Numbered from the stretch's first letter, positions 1 through 10,779 are shown. The stretch: DNA of 21,540 nucleotides from Oscillospiraceae bacterium (GCA_016302225.1 JAEDOB010000006.1:1-21540); one strand, 5' to 3'. Numbers and translations are program-made. Notes: a model not told the origin generated them from the letters alone.

Positions 1-22
1 AACAGCCACCCGAATATGTCAC

Positions 23-3000
23 TCAGGCTGACGGTATCATCTCAGAATAGATCTTTGCGTTGGTATAAACAATGTGATCGCTGCAGCTTGAATTCTCAAT
101 AGGCTCGCCGTTTTCATCAAGAAGCATTGCCGTAAGCTGGACCTTGTAATTTGAGTAAAGCTTACCCGCACCTTCAAGCTCCGCTCCCGTTATTACCGAA
201 TAACTCGTTATGACCTCAAAAGAACCCGCTTCAAAATTCAGCTCGTTCTCCTTGTCAAACAGGAATTCATATGAACCGTTATTTTCGGTATAGGACTTAG
301 CAGCACCGTTTTTGTCATAAAGCGTAATTTCCTCAAGATAATCGCCTATGTCAACGGCAGTATAGCTGCCGCCGTTTTGCTTCTGATACAGCGAAAGAGT
401 AAATTTCACCTTGCTTGCCCTGTTATAAGCCAATTCGGGTATATTCAGAACATTGTAATATCCCACTGCCGTTATCTTATCATTGATGTCACGCCCGTTG
501 ATACCAAGCTTTGTCAATTCGTTAGGCGAATTAATCGGTATATTGTAGCTTAAAGACGCCGCTTCGATGTTTTCACGGTAATAGGACTTTCCGTTTTCAT
601 CGTTCTTTTCTTCGGACATATTGCTTTGCTCAATATTATCCTGAACATACGCAAGATTTGAGCTTGCAGACAGTGTGACGCCATAGGTTTCGTCCTGATT
701 TTTGCGTTCGGGGAACTGCGCAATAATGCTTTCCTCGTCCGAATAGGTGATAAGCAGGTCATCGCAGGAGATCGTGACGCTGCTGCTGCTTATAAGCTGA
801 GCCTTAATATCCGCCGTATCGCTTGTAAGGATTATTGACGAATCTGGGTTGGAGAAATTTTGGATATATTCGGCAGCACCGATCTTATACGTGCCCGTTA
901 TGCGGGGATTTCCCTTAACGCCCTTTTCGGTGCCGGACTCATCGCTTCTGGCAGCTTCAATTATAAAGCCGTGATACAGATGAATGGAATCATCGTTCAG
1001 ATAAGGCTTGACCTCCGCCGCATTATCGGGCTTCAGGGAGATAACAGTTTTCAGCTGTGCATTCAGCGAACGATTGCTGTCGTTGATTATCTCGCTGCCT
1101 GTGGTCTTGAAGGTGAACGTCTGGTCATAGAGATTTCCGAGTATCATATGCACCATACTTTCCTTGGCATTCTCGTTGTCAAGGTGGGAAGGCGTCATAT
1201 TAGTATCGGCAAGCCTTTTGCCGCAGGTGAGGGTGATATTTCTCATAGGCGCATCATTATCGGTCTTTGTGAAGAAGCTGATGTAATAATCCTCCTCGAC
1301 CTTCAAAAAGCCTGTTGCACCGTCGGTCATACCTGATTTCGGCGTAAGGACTGCGCTGTAAAACGTTGTGGTATCCGTATCCGAATCGGTCTTTTTGCGG
1401 TAATACTCCCCGCCTATTTTAACGACTGCATTTGCAATATCGTCTGCGGCGCATTTTACCAGATTTCCGTCTGCGTCCTCACCTGCGGTAATATCTGCCG
1501 ATTTATTAAGCAGGTCGCAGAAGCTAACGGGGACAAACAATGTTCCGTCTGCCGCCGCAAAGCTGCCGAAATCAAGCTTTTCGTCGGAGGAAGTAAATGC
1601 CTCCCCCATAGTTGAATAGTACGGTCTGCAGTAATTATTTCTGTCAACCAGAACAAGCCTTGTATCGGCAGGCAGGTCGTTCTTGCTTTTCAGAAGTACG
1701 GATTTTCCGTAGCTTGAAAGCAGGTTTTCACCGCTGTTTATGACATTCTGCCATTCCTCGGCAGTGCGCTTGTATGAATAGGTTATATGCACGGTAACGG
1801 GATTGCCGTAGTTCTCCAGAACAGGGTGCCCGTCCGTGTAAAAGCTTACGTTGTAGGTCGTACCCGAAAGTGCCGCCGCTCTGAAATCAAAGTCCAGCAT
1901 TTTTTCAACGTAAACGGGGATATACAGATGATACGCTATCTTTCCCGCAGTATACGGGTCATAATACTGAATGTCTATCAAAGTAAACTGATCGTAATTA
2001 CTGTCATAATCCAGATTTGTCATTCTGAAATAACCGTTTCTGTATTCCAGTGTCTTTGCATAATCATCGCTTGTTTCAAAAACTCCGCTTGTTTCATTCA
2101 CCCTTAACGGAATAATATCCACATTGCAGATACTGCTGTCAGCCTGTGCGTAATTTGTCACACTCACATCATTGGTGAGGATATGGATATAGCTGTTGAG
2201 CATTTCCGTCACATTTCGGTAATTGGAGTCGTTTATCACAAGAATGGGAATATCATTTGGTATGGACGCACCTGTCCTTTCATTGAAGGCAGACCGTTTG
2301 CTCTCATACTGCGAGAATTTGTTGTTGTATTCATCGACAACATTATTATAGCCTGTCACATTTCCAATGTCGGACAGTATAGCATCCACCGCCGCTTTGT
2401 CTGCACCGTCCCCCGTAAGGAACTGCGTGCTGTCAATGACGGTTTTCGGGTTCACAGTAGCATAGGGATAGGAGCCTATATCATCGACAACGGTTTTTCT
2501 GTTGACCGTTGAAGCCTCCTTGTTTGCAGCGGTATCAATAAGGCAGCTGCCCGTGAAATCGGCATAAATAACGTAACCCGTACCGTCGTTCTTTCCAACA
2601 TTTTTGCCAATATATGTTCCGCTCGGGTCCTTCTGCATAGATACGCCCACCAGCTTTAGTTCACTGCCTGATTTCAGATAGCCTGCAATATCTCCCGATA
2701 TATCGGAGGTCAATGTCCCTCCGTTCGGATCGGTCAGACGGACATCATCAATGACAATGTTATAGCCATGCAGCTTGGCATTATCCACAACAGAGCCTGC
2801 CACCGAGCCTACCTGCATTTTAGTGCTGCACTGCAATACACAATTTTTCAGACTGCTGTTTTTCAGATAAACAGTCGTATAATTCTCAGCCTTTGCCAGA
2901 AAACCGCCGACGCCCTCAATTTTAATATCTGTTTCAGTCGACCTGACCGTGTAATTTTCAAGCGAACAGTTATCCATAGCAAGATTATTTATGGTAAGTC

Positions 3001-6000
3001 CCACAATTCCGCCTGCCTGAGATCTGCCTTCTACATAGCTTCCGCTGCCTGTGCCTGTCATATGAACATTATAAAGCTTGGTATCGGCAACGCTCCTTTT
3101 AATTGTACCGATGACACCGCCGCAGTATATTTTGCTTGTACTGCCCTTGTTCACGTCAACTCCCATAAGCGAAACATCGGAAATATTGACAGATGTCATC
3201 TTATTGCCCTTATTACCGCAGCAGCCTATAACGCCTCCGACAAATGTAGAATCGCCTCCGCCGAGCACAAGTCCTCCCTCAAGATCAACATTACTGATCG
3301 AAACCGAATAAGCGGCATTATTATTCTGACTGTGAACAGTACCTATCAGACCTCCTACTCCGTTGTCATAGTCAAAGCCGCCGAAATTGTATTGTGAAGA
3401 GATAGTCCCTATGCGGAAGGTACAGTTGTCCTCTCCGTTTGTATTTCCGTCAGCCTCCAATATAACGTCCCTTGCATATGCAATAAGTCCGCCCGCAAAT
3501 GCACCGCCGCCCACATTCAGACCGTCTGCACCGAAATTATTGACCCTGACCGGATAATTGCCGCCCGAACCTGTTGCTGAACCTATAAGTCCGCCCGAAA
3601 CAAATCGCGCATTTACCGTAAGGTCAGACATGGTAACATTATCCGTCATAAGATTGCTTGTAATGCTTGCTCCCGCCAGACCGCCTGCAACGCTGAAATA
3701 GCTGTTTTTGTTATATCCCGGGGACTTGCTCTCGCTTTCATACACCTCATGATTTACATTTCCGCTTATTACAATATCCGAGATGGTATATTTACCGCTC
3801 GTATCGCTTGCAAAGTCTGCGGGGGTAACGTCGCTCTTGTTCTGAACCAGTGTATTGAAAAGCCCCAAACCGACCTTATAGTTTTTAAAAGTGTTCAGAT
3901 TATTGTTGTTATTTATATAGTACTTGTCATAATCAAATTTGTACATATAGAAATTCATATTCAGCTCAATGGTGGAATTATTGCCGTTTATGCCGTTTAT
4001 GAACATTACCAAATCGGTAGCGGAACTGTTCATGGAACCAATTCCTCTGAACCCGTCGGGCATATCATATGTACCCTGTGTCATCTCAATATTGAAAACA
4101 AATTTGTTGTTTGTAATGCTCTTTGCGGGATATGCCATGCTGCCGCCGTATTCGGCAGTATAGCGGTAGATTATGTAAGGCACATCATTATTTGCAAAGC
4201 TGTCTGTTGATGCAATACCGAAATCGGCTGTGCTGTCTGTGCCTATCTCGCTGTAATCGGCATGGCGCATCATCTGACCGTTTCCGTAGCTGTAAGCAGC
4301 GGAATAAGTCCCCGCAGATGAAGCACTTCCCGACCCGCTCATGGAAATACAGCCGAGAAGGAAAAGCTGCTGTGCATCTTCCACATAGACCGTACCAGAA
4401 TTTATGTTATTCTTTCCCGTGGGGTGTTCAAATGCGCTGAAGGTCATTCTGCCCGCATTTTTGTCAATGTCGGCGATGGAATAATTTTTGGTGCCGTTGT
4501 GCATGGTAACGTTAGCTTCGTCCCCATTGTAGGAATTTGCTTCGGTCACGGCATAACCGTCAATAACACGCCCGATTATGGGATTGCAGTAAAGCAGTAC
4601 CTTGCTGCTGCTGTCCTTGAAATTGCCCGTGCTGTTGAACATTGAGTTTTCGCTGCTCGTTATGCCCGCACGCAGCGCTGGGGCAACGCTGTCCATATTG
4701 CGGAAGATAACTCCGCCATATCTGACAACGCCAATATAACCGCCCACAGCCTTATTTCCGTAACAGTTGCCGTTCTTGATGTTGATAGAAGCTGCATTTG
4801 CAAATGAAATACCTACATTATCGATTATATTGTCGCCGCCGTTTACAATGCCAATGAGTCCGCCGTAAAATACAGTGGTTCCGTTACTGTCCGTTTCATA
4901 TTTATCCGCCGCAGCGGTGTCGAATTGTCCGCTGAAATCGGTGGTGATATTAAGGGTAAGGTCCTTTACCACCGCACCCGTGCTTTGATAAATAAGGGGC
5001 TTTGTGCTGCTGCTTTCGATGGTTTTTCCATTGCCGAAAATTACTCCCTTAAAGGGTACGCTTTTGCCTATGCCGACGAAATCCCCGGATGTTATGGCAA
5101 TATCCTCACTTAGCTTGAAGTATGCGGTGGCAAGCTCCTTCTGCATATCGCTGAGGCTTACGGAAACTGTGCTGTCCTCGGATACAAAAAGGCTGCTGCC
5201 GGCGTTCCAAATAAGTGCCTTGTGACTGACCTTATCCGTACACCAAACCTTATAGTTATCCTTTTGGTAATTGATAACGGTGCCGTCCTCACTTACGCCC
5301 AGATTTCCGCTGAGGACCTTGTCAAGAAGCTCCAGCTGCCTGCCGTAGCTGATGATATAGGGGTCGTTATATGTACCGCAGCCCGTGTCAAGGTCTGCCT
5401 GAACGGATTGATTTACCTTTATCTCATGGAAATCGCCGCCAACGGTATATGCAGCCGCAACATAGGGCAGAAAGCTGTTTATAAAGGTGTATTCGCCGTC
5501 GGGGGAAGGGTTTGTGGGGTCGGTATAGGTATCACTTTTGATATACTTTTCCTGCAAGCCGTTATACTCGGCGGAATCGGAGATCTCACTTCCGTATGCG
5601 ACATTATGCTTTGCGGTCAGGTCATCATTCCAGTCCTCGTCAAACTTAAAATTATACGAACCCGAACAGTTGCTGCCCGTTTTGAACTTAAAGCTGTTGA
5701 GAAGCACTGCCTTGCTGAAGATCGACCTGTCGGTATTATATGCCGAATTGAGAGAATTGTTTGCATCACTGTCGGAAATAGCCGAGCTTCTGCCGTCCAG
5801 CGTAAGTGCGCTGAAGGTAAGCTTTATATCCGAAGAGTTTCCGCCGCTGTTTCCCACATCTCCTATCAGACTTGTAGCCGCCACAGCCGTGCCGCTTGTC
5901 CCGTAACCGTCGGAGGTGGTGACATTTTTCAGCGAAAATTCCGTAAAGCTGTCTATCCTGTTCACAAGAAGCGGCGCATATCCCGACTGCGACGTATCTC

Positions 6001-9000
6001 CGTTTACCCTAATACCGTCCAGAAGAATACCGTCCGACTGAAATTTTATGGGTTCGGCAGAGCTGCCCATAAGAGTGCCGCAGAGGAAAGCACCGCTGTG
6101 TTCCGAATTTCCGCCGACACTGCCTTTAAAGGTAAGCCCTCCCGAAGCGTTTATATTTGTATTGACATTGCAGAAAAGTCCAAAGTGCATAAGATAATGC
6201 TGCGAGTCTGCATTAAGCGTAGTTCTTGCCATATTATCGGAATTTCCTGTGCCGTTTTCCCCCGCTTCTATCAGTTCATTGCAGAAGGCGAATGTGCCGC
6301 CCGCAAATGTTACAGCGGAGGGCGCATCTATGGGATAAAAGGAATACCCCGTCATATCGTAATCGCCTGCGGGAACGGTATTGCCGAATTCATTTGCAAA
6401 ATACTTCTTTATGTTTTCATAGGCATAGCTGTTTAAGCTCCACAGCATAAGCTTTTCCGAAGAATTAAGCTCCGAGGAGTTCTTTGCCCTGATAACATCA
6501 AGGTTGTAATAGTATCTTGTGTTGGGATTTGTTTTCGTGACGGAGGTCTGATTTTGGTAGGTATTGCAGCCTGTTCCGTCCATTATGACAGTCCCGCCGC
6601 TTGTGTGAACGGATATTACCGCAGATGTTCCGTTTTGAAGCAGCAAATCGCCGCCATATTCACCTGTACAGGTCGCCGCAATGTCATCATATACAGCATT
6701 TGCATTAAGCCCCGACAGATCCGCAGATGTTATCCTGTACGCATTTTCCTTTGCAAGCTCAAGATAAAGTGCATATGTTCTCGAATTGTCCGAACATATC
6801 CCCTTATTTATGAGCATACCGAAGGAGGTCGCCGAGCTGCCGTCAACGTCTATGGATCCTATTTCTATATCGTAAACCTTCCAATAGCCCGAAGCAGCCG
6901 TCATCAAGCCCGCAAAACCGCCGTTCCTGCTGTTGATAACGGAAGAATTTTTCACGGTAATGCCCTTTTCGGTTTCCGAGCCGACAGTTACCTCCGTATC
7001 ATTCCATGCTTCACCAAGCAAAGCTCCGCCCCAGGCTGTTTCTACCGAAGCGCCGTCAAAGGTCATATTCTTAACAGAAAGCGTCCTGATGCCTGCTGTT
7101 CCGTTATAGTTGCTTATGTTTCCGAGAAATCCGCCTGTCCTGTGAAAATCCGCCGTGCTGTTATTGGTAATCGAACCGCCCACGGTAACATTATCCGCAG
7201 TTACCGTAAGCGAAGCCGTTGCGCCTATCTCGCCAAAAGCACCGCCGCATATTGATTTTACGTTATTATTGTATATAATTTCGGGAGAAAAAACACAGCC
7301 CTTCAGCGAAACAACAGGGTCAGAATTCTCACCGCATTTTCCCATAAAGCCGCCGATAAAATAGTAATTTCCGCTTGTTCCACCTATTTTGATGCTCTCT
7401 TTTACAGTTACATTTTCCGCAGTCAATTCTCCGCTGACATGAGAACCTGCAACGCCGCCGAAGAAATAGTTCGAATTGTCCTTACAGACAACATTTATAA
7501 TTCCGTCTATGGTCAGGTCAAAGAATTTTGCGCCGTTTCCCGTCTGTGCAAACATGGTATTGTAATAATGACGATGAATGCAGCCGTTTCCGTCGGAAGT
7601 ATCATCGGCGGTTATGGGAGATGAAATGCTGCCCCGATAACCGTAGGGTTCGCCGTCGGCAAGGGTGATAGTATGTCCGTTTCCGTTAAATGTTCCCGTG
7701 TACGGAATACAGTTTCCGCCTCCCGCAGCTTTTCCGTCATCACGGGTAAGACCTGTAAGCCCCGTGCCTGTCAGGTCAATGTTACAATTTATGGAAATAT
7801 CCGAGCCTAAAAGCACGCTGCAGGTATTTGCCGTATTTTCAAAAGAAAGCCTGCCCTCCGAAGCAGTTCCGTTGTTCATCTGAATATTCAGAGCAAGCTT
7901 AACAAAATCGGCAAGACTGTTTACCCATGTGTCCGCCCCCTTAACAGCAACGGTATGTGCCGTTTCGTCAACGGTGAACAGATCGCTTTCACTGAGAGAA
8001 GGCAGAAGCCTGAGCACGGAACCCCAGCTGCCTATATCGTCAAATGCGGCAGCCTCGGAGCTTCTTATGAGCTGCCAGCCGTCCTTTGCATAAATTAGCG
8101 CACGGCTGCCCCTTGTCCCGACGACCTGACCGCCCTTTGCAGCCTTTGTGCCGCTAAGATCGGTCATTCCGCCAAGGCGCAGAACGCCGCTGTTCATATT
8201 GCCGATAACGCCGCCGCCCCAATACTCGCCGCTCATGCCGACAGTAATATTTTCTGCGTCAATAAAGGCTTTTTCGGAATATCCCAAAAGTCCGCCGAAA
8301 TTGTCAAGATTTGTGCTGCAGCCGCTTGCCGAAACAGTTACATTTTCAAATTTGATATAAGCATCCGCCTTTACCCAGCTGATAAAACCGCCGAAGCTTT
8401 TTGCGCTGCCCGACGCATTATTGACAGTGACGGAAATATTGCTCACCGTAAGCGAATTGCCCGCAGCATCGGAAATATATGTACCTAAAATGCCGCCGAT
8501 GTCATACTTCTCCGAAGTAGTTTTCTTAACAGCTACGGTATTTCCCGAAGAACCGTCAATGACCATATTTCCGCTGTTTTCCAGCCTGCCTATAAGTCCT
8601 CCCGCAATATCGCCGTTCAGGGTGCAGTTCACACCGTAAGAAGAAGCATCGAAGCTGTAATTCTCGTTGGTATTTTTGTAATATCCGAATATTCCGCCTG
8701 TGCCCGAAACACCGCATACAGTACCCGATACCTTTGAATTTCCGCCAAATTTAACGGCGGCATTTTCCGCATAGCCCACCAGACCTCCCGCATAACTGCC
8801 GGAAGTCACATTTCCCGTGTAATCAAATCCGCTGCCCAGAGTAAATTCCGAACCGCTTTTCATGGTTCCTACCAGACCGCCTGCATTGCCTGCCGAAGAA
8901 GTAACGCTGTATGCGGCATTTGTGCCCGCCAGGACTGCTTCAAGTGAGGAATTTTCCGCCATATAACGGCAGGCAAGTCCCACATCGCCGCTGCCTGCAA

Positions 9001-9787
9001 CGGAAGAAGCCGAGGACAGACCGCTGTTTACGGTAAGCTTAACAGCGGCACTCTCGCCAAGCGTTCCCAGTACACCCGCAAAGGAATTTTCATCGAGATT
9101 TGCCCCGACAGTTATCCTCCAGTCGGCAGGGCTGACAGCCGCATTGTCGTGAATGACATTTTCCGCAAACAAAGCCGAATCACCCGTACCCGACCTTGTT
9201 ATGGTAACTCCCGCCGAATTTCCCGACGAATCGATTATCTTTGCGGAATCCGTAATATACGCAAAAAGAGGCTTGTCAAGGGTTAAGCTGAGATCGGTAC
9301 TGCTTGCAACTATAAGATCGGCTGCAAACGGATAAGCATATGTACCGATACTTACAAACCCGCTCAGATCGCTGAGATCTCCCGATGTCAAAGCAAAGAT
9401 CACGTCCATATTCTGAAATGCCGCAGGGTCATTGCTGTAATTTACGGAATAGTTTATAAGGTCCTCGGAGGAATTTATGGTAATAGTGTTGACAGCCGCA
9501 GCGACAGGTTCATCTGCCTCCAACAGCTCAGTTTCCAACGGTAATTCTTCGTCGGGCGTCGTATCATCTATTTTGGAAACGGTTGCCGAAAACTCATTGT
9601 CCGTTTCGGGCGGTTCGGTCACACTTTCAGCTTCGGTGACAACATTTCCGCCCTCTTCGTCAACGGCACCCGCATATATTTCATTTATCAAAAGGCTTGC
9701 ATTTGAAAAGCTCACTGCAAAAATACTTGCCAAAGTCAAAACCGCTGCAATGAACGCTGCCCTTTTTCCCTTCATTTTATTTTTCAT
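23..9787 (-). CDS. Giant secreted beta-helix surface protein with GLUG-type repeats (3254 aa)
   Basis: Probable extracellular adhesin or fibre. Residues 1-30 form a signal peptide (basic MKNKMKGKR, then a hydrophobic core, with possible cleavage after SNA at residue 30). An acidic, Thr/Pro/Glu-rich linker follows to about residue 95. Residues about 235-2380 are a beta-helix array of GG[LIVF]xG turns (GGLVG, GGLIG, GGILG, GGFLG, GGVIG) spaced 40-60 residues apart. Module starts of the form GxFxGNGxTI are seen near residues 700 and 1580, and a related one near 1905. A stretch around residue 1200 with QHYLMHFGLF resembles a segment I recall from other giant Clostridia surface proteins. The last 850 residues lack these turns and look like mixed beta domains. 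There is no LPXTG, dockerin, SLH or C-terminal membrane segment, so anchoring is unexplained. The ATG has a GGAG 7 nt upstream. It is the last gene seen in the operon, with only 22 bases beyond its stop. Sure of secretion and repeats; the ligand is unknown. Confidence 0.9.
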   Translation of the reverse strand: MKNKMKGKRAAFIAAVLTLASIFAVSFSNASLLINEIYAGAVDEEGGNVVTEAESVTEPPETDNEFSATVSKIDDTTPDEELPLETELLEADEPVAAAVNTITINSSEDLINYSVNYSNDPAAFQNMDVIFALTSGDLSDLSGFVSIGTYAYPFAADLIVASSTDLSLTLDKPLFAYITDSAKIIDSSGNSAGVTITRSGTGDSALFAENVIHDNAAVSPADWRITVGANLDENSFAGVLGTLGESAAVKLTVNSGLSSASSVAGSGDVGLACRYMAENSSLEAVLAGTNAAYSVTSSAGNAGGLVGTMKSGSEFTLGSGFDYTGNVTSGSYAGGLVGYAENAAVKFGGNSKVSGTVCGVSGTGGIFGYYKNTNENYSFDASSYGVNCTLNGDIAGGLIGRLENSGNMVIDGSSGNTVAVKKTTSEKYDIGGILGTYISDAAGNSLTVSNISVTVNNASGSAKSFGGFISWVKADAYIKFENVTVSASGCSTNLDNFGGLLGYSEKAFIDAENITVGMSGEYWGGGVIGNMNSGVLRLGGMTDLSGTKAAKGGQVVGTRGSRALIYAKDGWQLIRSSEAAAFDDIGSWGSVLRLLPSLSESDLFTVDETAHTVAVKGADTWVNSLADFVKLALNIQMNNGTASEGRLSFENTANTCSVLLGSDISINCNIDLTGTGLTGLTRDDGKAAGGGNCIPYTGTFNGNGHTITLADGEPYGYRGSISSPITADDTSDGNGCIHRHYYNTMFAQTGNGAKFFDLTIDGIINVVCKDNSNYFFGGVAGSHVSGELTAENVTVKESIKIGGTSGNYYFIGGFMGKCGENSDPVVSLKGCVFSPEIIYNNNVKSICGGAFGEIGATASLTVTADNVTVGGSITNNSTADFHRTGGFLGNISNYNGTAGIRTLSVKNMTFDGASVETAWGGALLGEAWNDTEVTVGSETEKGITVKNSSVINSRNGGFAGLMTAASGYWKVYDIEIGSIDVDGSSATSFGMLINKGICSDNSRTYALYLELAKENAYRITSADLSGLNANAVYDDIAATCTGEYGGDLLLQNGTSAVISVHTSGGTVIMDGTGCNTYQNQTSVTKTNPNTRYYYNLDVIRAKNSSELNSSEKLMLWSLNSYAYENIKKYFANEFGNTVPAGDYDMTGYSFYPIDAPSAVTFAGGTFAFCNELIEAGENGTGNSDNMARTTLNADSQHYLMHFGLFCNVNTNINASGGLTFKGSVGGNSEHSGAFLCGTLMGSSAEPIKFQSDGILLDGIRVNGDTSQSGYAPLLVNRIDSFTEFSLKNVTTSDGYGTSGTAVAATSLIGDVGNSGGNSSDIKLTFSALTLDGRSSAISDSDANNSLNSAYNTDRSIFSKAVLLNSFKFKTGSNCSGSYNFKFDEDWNDDLTAKHNVAYGSEISDSAEYNGLQEKYIKSDTYTDPTNPSPDGEYTFINSFLPYVAAAYTVGGDFHEIKVNQSVQADLDTGCGTYNDPYIISYGRQLELLDKVLSGNLGVSEDGTVINYQKDNYKVWCTDKVSHKALIWNAGSSLFVSEDSTVSVSLSDMQKELATAYFKLSEDIAITSGDFVGIGKSVPFKGVIFGNGKTIESSSTKPLIYQSTGAVVKDLTLNITTDFSGQFDTAAADKYETDSNGTTVFYGGLIGIVNGGDNIIDNVGISFANAASINIKNGNCYGNKAVGGYIGVVRYGGVIFRNMDSVAPALRAGITSSENSMFNSTGNFKDSSSKVLLYCNPIIGRVIDGYAVTEANSYNGDEANVTMHNGTKNYSIADIDKNAGRMTFSAFEHPTGKNNINSGTVYVEDAQQLFLLGCISMSGSGSASSAGTYSAAYSYGNGQMMRHADYSEIGTDSTADFGIASTDSFANNDVPYIIYRYTAEYGGSMAYPAKSITNNKFVFNIEMTQGTYDMPDGFRGIGSMNSSATDLVMFINGINGNNSTIELNMNFYMYKFDYDKYYINNNNNLNTFKNYKVGLGLFNTLVQNKSDVTPADFASDTSGKYTISDIVISGNVNHEVYESESKSPGYNKNSYFSVAGGLAGASITSNLMTDNVTMSDLTVNARFVSGGLIGSATGSGGNYPVRVNNFGADGLNVGGGAFAGGLIAYARDVILEADGNTNGEDNCTFRIGTISSQYNFGGFDYDNGVGGLIGTVHSQNNNAAYSVSISNVDLEGGLVLGGGDSTFVGGVIGCCGNKGNKMTSVNISDVSLMGVDVNKGSTSKIYCGGVIGTIKRSVADTKLYNVHMTGTGSGSYVEGRSQAGGIVGLTINNLAMDNCSLENYTVRSTETDIKIEGVGGFLAKAENYTTVYLKNSSLKNCVLQCSTKMQVGSVAGSVVDNAKLHGYNIVIDDVRLTDPNGGTLTSDISGDIAGYLKSGSELKLVGVSMQKDPSGTYIGKNVGKNDGTGYVIYADFTGSCLIDTAANKEASTVNRKTVVDDIGSYPYATVNPKTVIDSTQFLTGDGADKAAVDAILSDIGNVTGYNNVVDEYNNKFSQYESKRSAFNERTGASIPNDIPILVINDSNYRNVTEMLNSYIHILTNDVSVTNYAQADSSICNVDIIPLRVNETSGVFETSDDYAKTLEYRNGYFRMTNLDYDSNYDQFTLIDIQYYDPYTAGKIAYHLYIPVYVEKMLDFDFRAAALSGTTYNVSFYTDGHPVLENYGNPVTVHITYSYKRTAEEWQNVINSGENLLSSYGKSVLLKSKNDLPADTRLVLVDRNNYCRPYYSTMGEAFTSSDEKLDFGSFAAADGTLFVPVSFCDLLNKSADITAGEDADGNLVKCAADDIANAVVKIGGEYYRKKTDSDTDTTTFYSAVLTPKSGMTDGATGFLKVEEDYYISFFTKTDNDAPMRNITLTCGKRLADTNMTPSHLDNENAKESMVHMILGNLYDQTFTFKTTGSEIINDSNRSLNAQLKTVISLKPDNAAEVKPYLNDDSIHLYHGFIIEAARSDESGTEKGVKGNPRITGTYKIGAAEYIQNFSNPDSSIILTSDTADIKAQLISSSSVTISCDDLLITYSDEESIIAQFPERKNQDETYGVTLSASSNLAYVQDNIEQSNMSEEKNDENGKSYYRENIEAASLSYNIPINSPNELTKLGINGRDINDKITAVGYYNVLNIPELAYNRASKVKFTLSLYQKQNGGSYTAVDIGDYLEEITLYDKNGAAKSYTENNGSYEFLFDKENELNFEAGSFEVITSYSVITGAELEGAGKLYSNYKVQLTAMLLDENGEPIENSSCSDHIVYTNAKIYSEMIPSA
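2650..9085 (-). repeat. GLUG-like beta-helix repeat region inside the giant gene
   Basis: Degenerate protein-level repeats: glycine-rich turns (GG-hydrophobic-x-G) separated by alternating hydrophobic beta-strand segments, often with N-V-T-V or L-K-N-V strands. The first clear unit is near residue 235 (AGVLGTLG) and the last near residue 2370 (GDIAGYLKSG). The repeats are too diverged to be DNA-level tandem repeats, so slippage-driven length variation is unlikely here. Confidence 0.75.
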
Positions 9788-9825
9788 ACAAAAGCTCCAA
9801 TCAGATCCTGCACCGAAAACACTTA

Positions 9826-10779
9826 TTATGTGGGAGATTCGGTGAAATCCACAGTAACATATCCGTTAATTGTTCCCATGTCGGTATAGACACCGTTTTC
9901 CGTCTTATAAAACTGTATATCGTAACGATTTTGTCCCGCAGAGGAGTCTACGTCAATTGTCAGGCTCTTTTTGCTGCCGACAGACGTTATCTTATCCGTC
10001 AAGCTGTAATTTTCGAGGAATATCCTGCTTATTTCCAGCTGAGATGAATCCCAGCTAAGTGTAACCGTACCCTTTCCCTGTCCTCTGATAACATAATTGA
10101 AGGCATCATAGTTTTCGGAGGTCGTTTCAAGAAAGCTGCCCGTCCAGGTGGTCGACGACGCATTATATTCGGAAAAAACAAAGCACCTTCCAAGCTTGTT
10201 TCCGTTTACTGCGCTGTACGAATTGCTGTCGGCGGGTTCTGCCACAGCACGCAGCTCGGCATTACCCACCATCTGCTTTGGAACGACGATGTAATAGGTG
10301 TTTACGCTTTTTGCGCCGCCTGTCAGAAGCTGATCGGGGATACTGCATACGCCGTTTGTAAAGCTGTAAACAGTACCGTTTTTATCCGTGACCTTCAAGC
10401 CCGCAAAGCTTTCGGTGTTAGCAGTGCCGTCATTATTGAGCTGCGTAAAGGTCATGGTGTATTTTATGTCCTTTTCGCTTATCCTTGATGGGTCATTCTG
10501 AACATAATTGCACACGTTTATCTCAAACTCGGCAGTGCTTGCCCCCTCGGGACAGTTAATAGTCTTGACCGCATACGCAGCTGTTTCCCTCGGCACCAAA
10601 AGCAGATAGTTTGATGAAAACGGGGTTCCGCCCGCACCCTGAGTGGAAACCACACGCTTGACCATGTTCAGGTGGATATAAGCGGCACTTACAGCAACGC
10701 CGCAGATCACCGACAGCAGGACAAAGATCGTCACAACTGTGAAGAAACGTATTCTTTTGCGGTCAGCCTGTTTTTTCAC
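9826..10779 (-). CDS. Secreted or membrane-anchored pilin-like protein (317 aa)
   Basis: An exported protein of unknown precise role, probably a minor component of the surface structure. Residues 1-10 are basic, residues 11-34 form one hydrophobic segment, and the rest is a beta-rich, Thr/Ser/Asn-rich ectodomain. A central stretch with FEINVCNYVQ followed by DIKYTMTF has the look of the immunoglobulin-like ectodomains found in Clostridia pilin-like proteins. Unlike its two upstream neighbours it lacks the YAWF cleavage motif, so it may keep its membrane anchor or be cut at SAA near residue 32. The start is GTG: AAGGA sits 7 nt upstream and no better codon is near. It begins 26 bases after the upstream gene stops and is followed after 38 bases by the giant surface protein gene, suggesting they work together. 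No enzymatic motif was seen. Confidence 0.75.
   Translation of the reverse strand: MKKQADRKRIRFFTVVTIFVLLSVICGVAVSAAYIHLNMVKRVVSTQGAGGTPFSSNYLLLVPRETAAYAVKTINCPEGASTAEFEINVCNYVQNDPSRISEKDIKYTMTFTQLNNDGTANTESFAGLKVTDKNGTVYSFTNGVCSIPDQLLTGGAKSVNTYYIVVPKQMVGNAELRAVAEPADSNSYSAVNGNKLGRCFVFSEYNASSTTWTGSFLETTSENYDAFNYVIRGQGKGTVTLSWDSSQLEISRIFLENYSLTDKITSVGSKKSLTIDVDSSAGQNRYDIQFYKTENGVYTDMGTINGYVTVDFTESPT

Noticed and set aside
23..120. C-terminal sortase or other wall-anchor signal on the giant protein
   Set aside because: The last residues (NAKIYSEMIPSA) contain no LPXTG-like motif, hydrophobic tail or basic end.
5222..6436. Long plus-strand open frame (404 codons) opposite the giant gene
   Set aside because: It lies fully antisense to a clearly coding gene, has no ribosome binding site, and its Ile/Val/Cys/Arg-rich product has no domain. 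It is the mirror of a codon-biased frame.
6554..7255. Plus-strand open frame of 233 codons
   Set aside because: Antisense to the giant gene, no start signal, composition unlike a real protein. The same holds for the other antisense frames at 860-1336 and 2768-3397.
2650..9085. CRISPR array or DNA-level tandem repeats in the giant gene
   Set aside because: The periodicity exists only at protein level with diverged codons; no identical direct repeats with constant spacers were seen.
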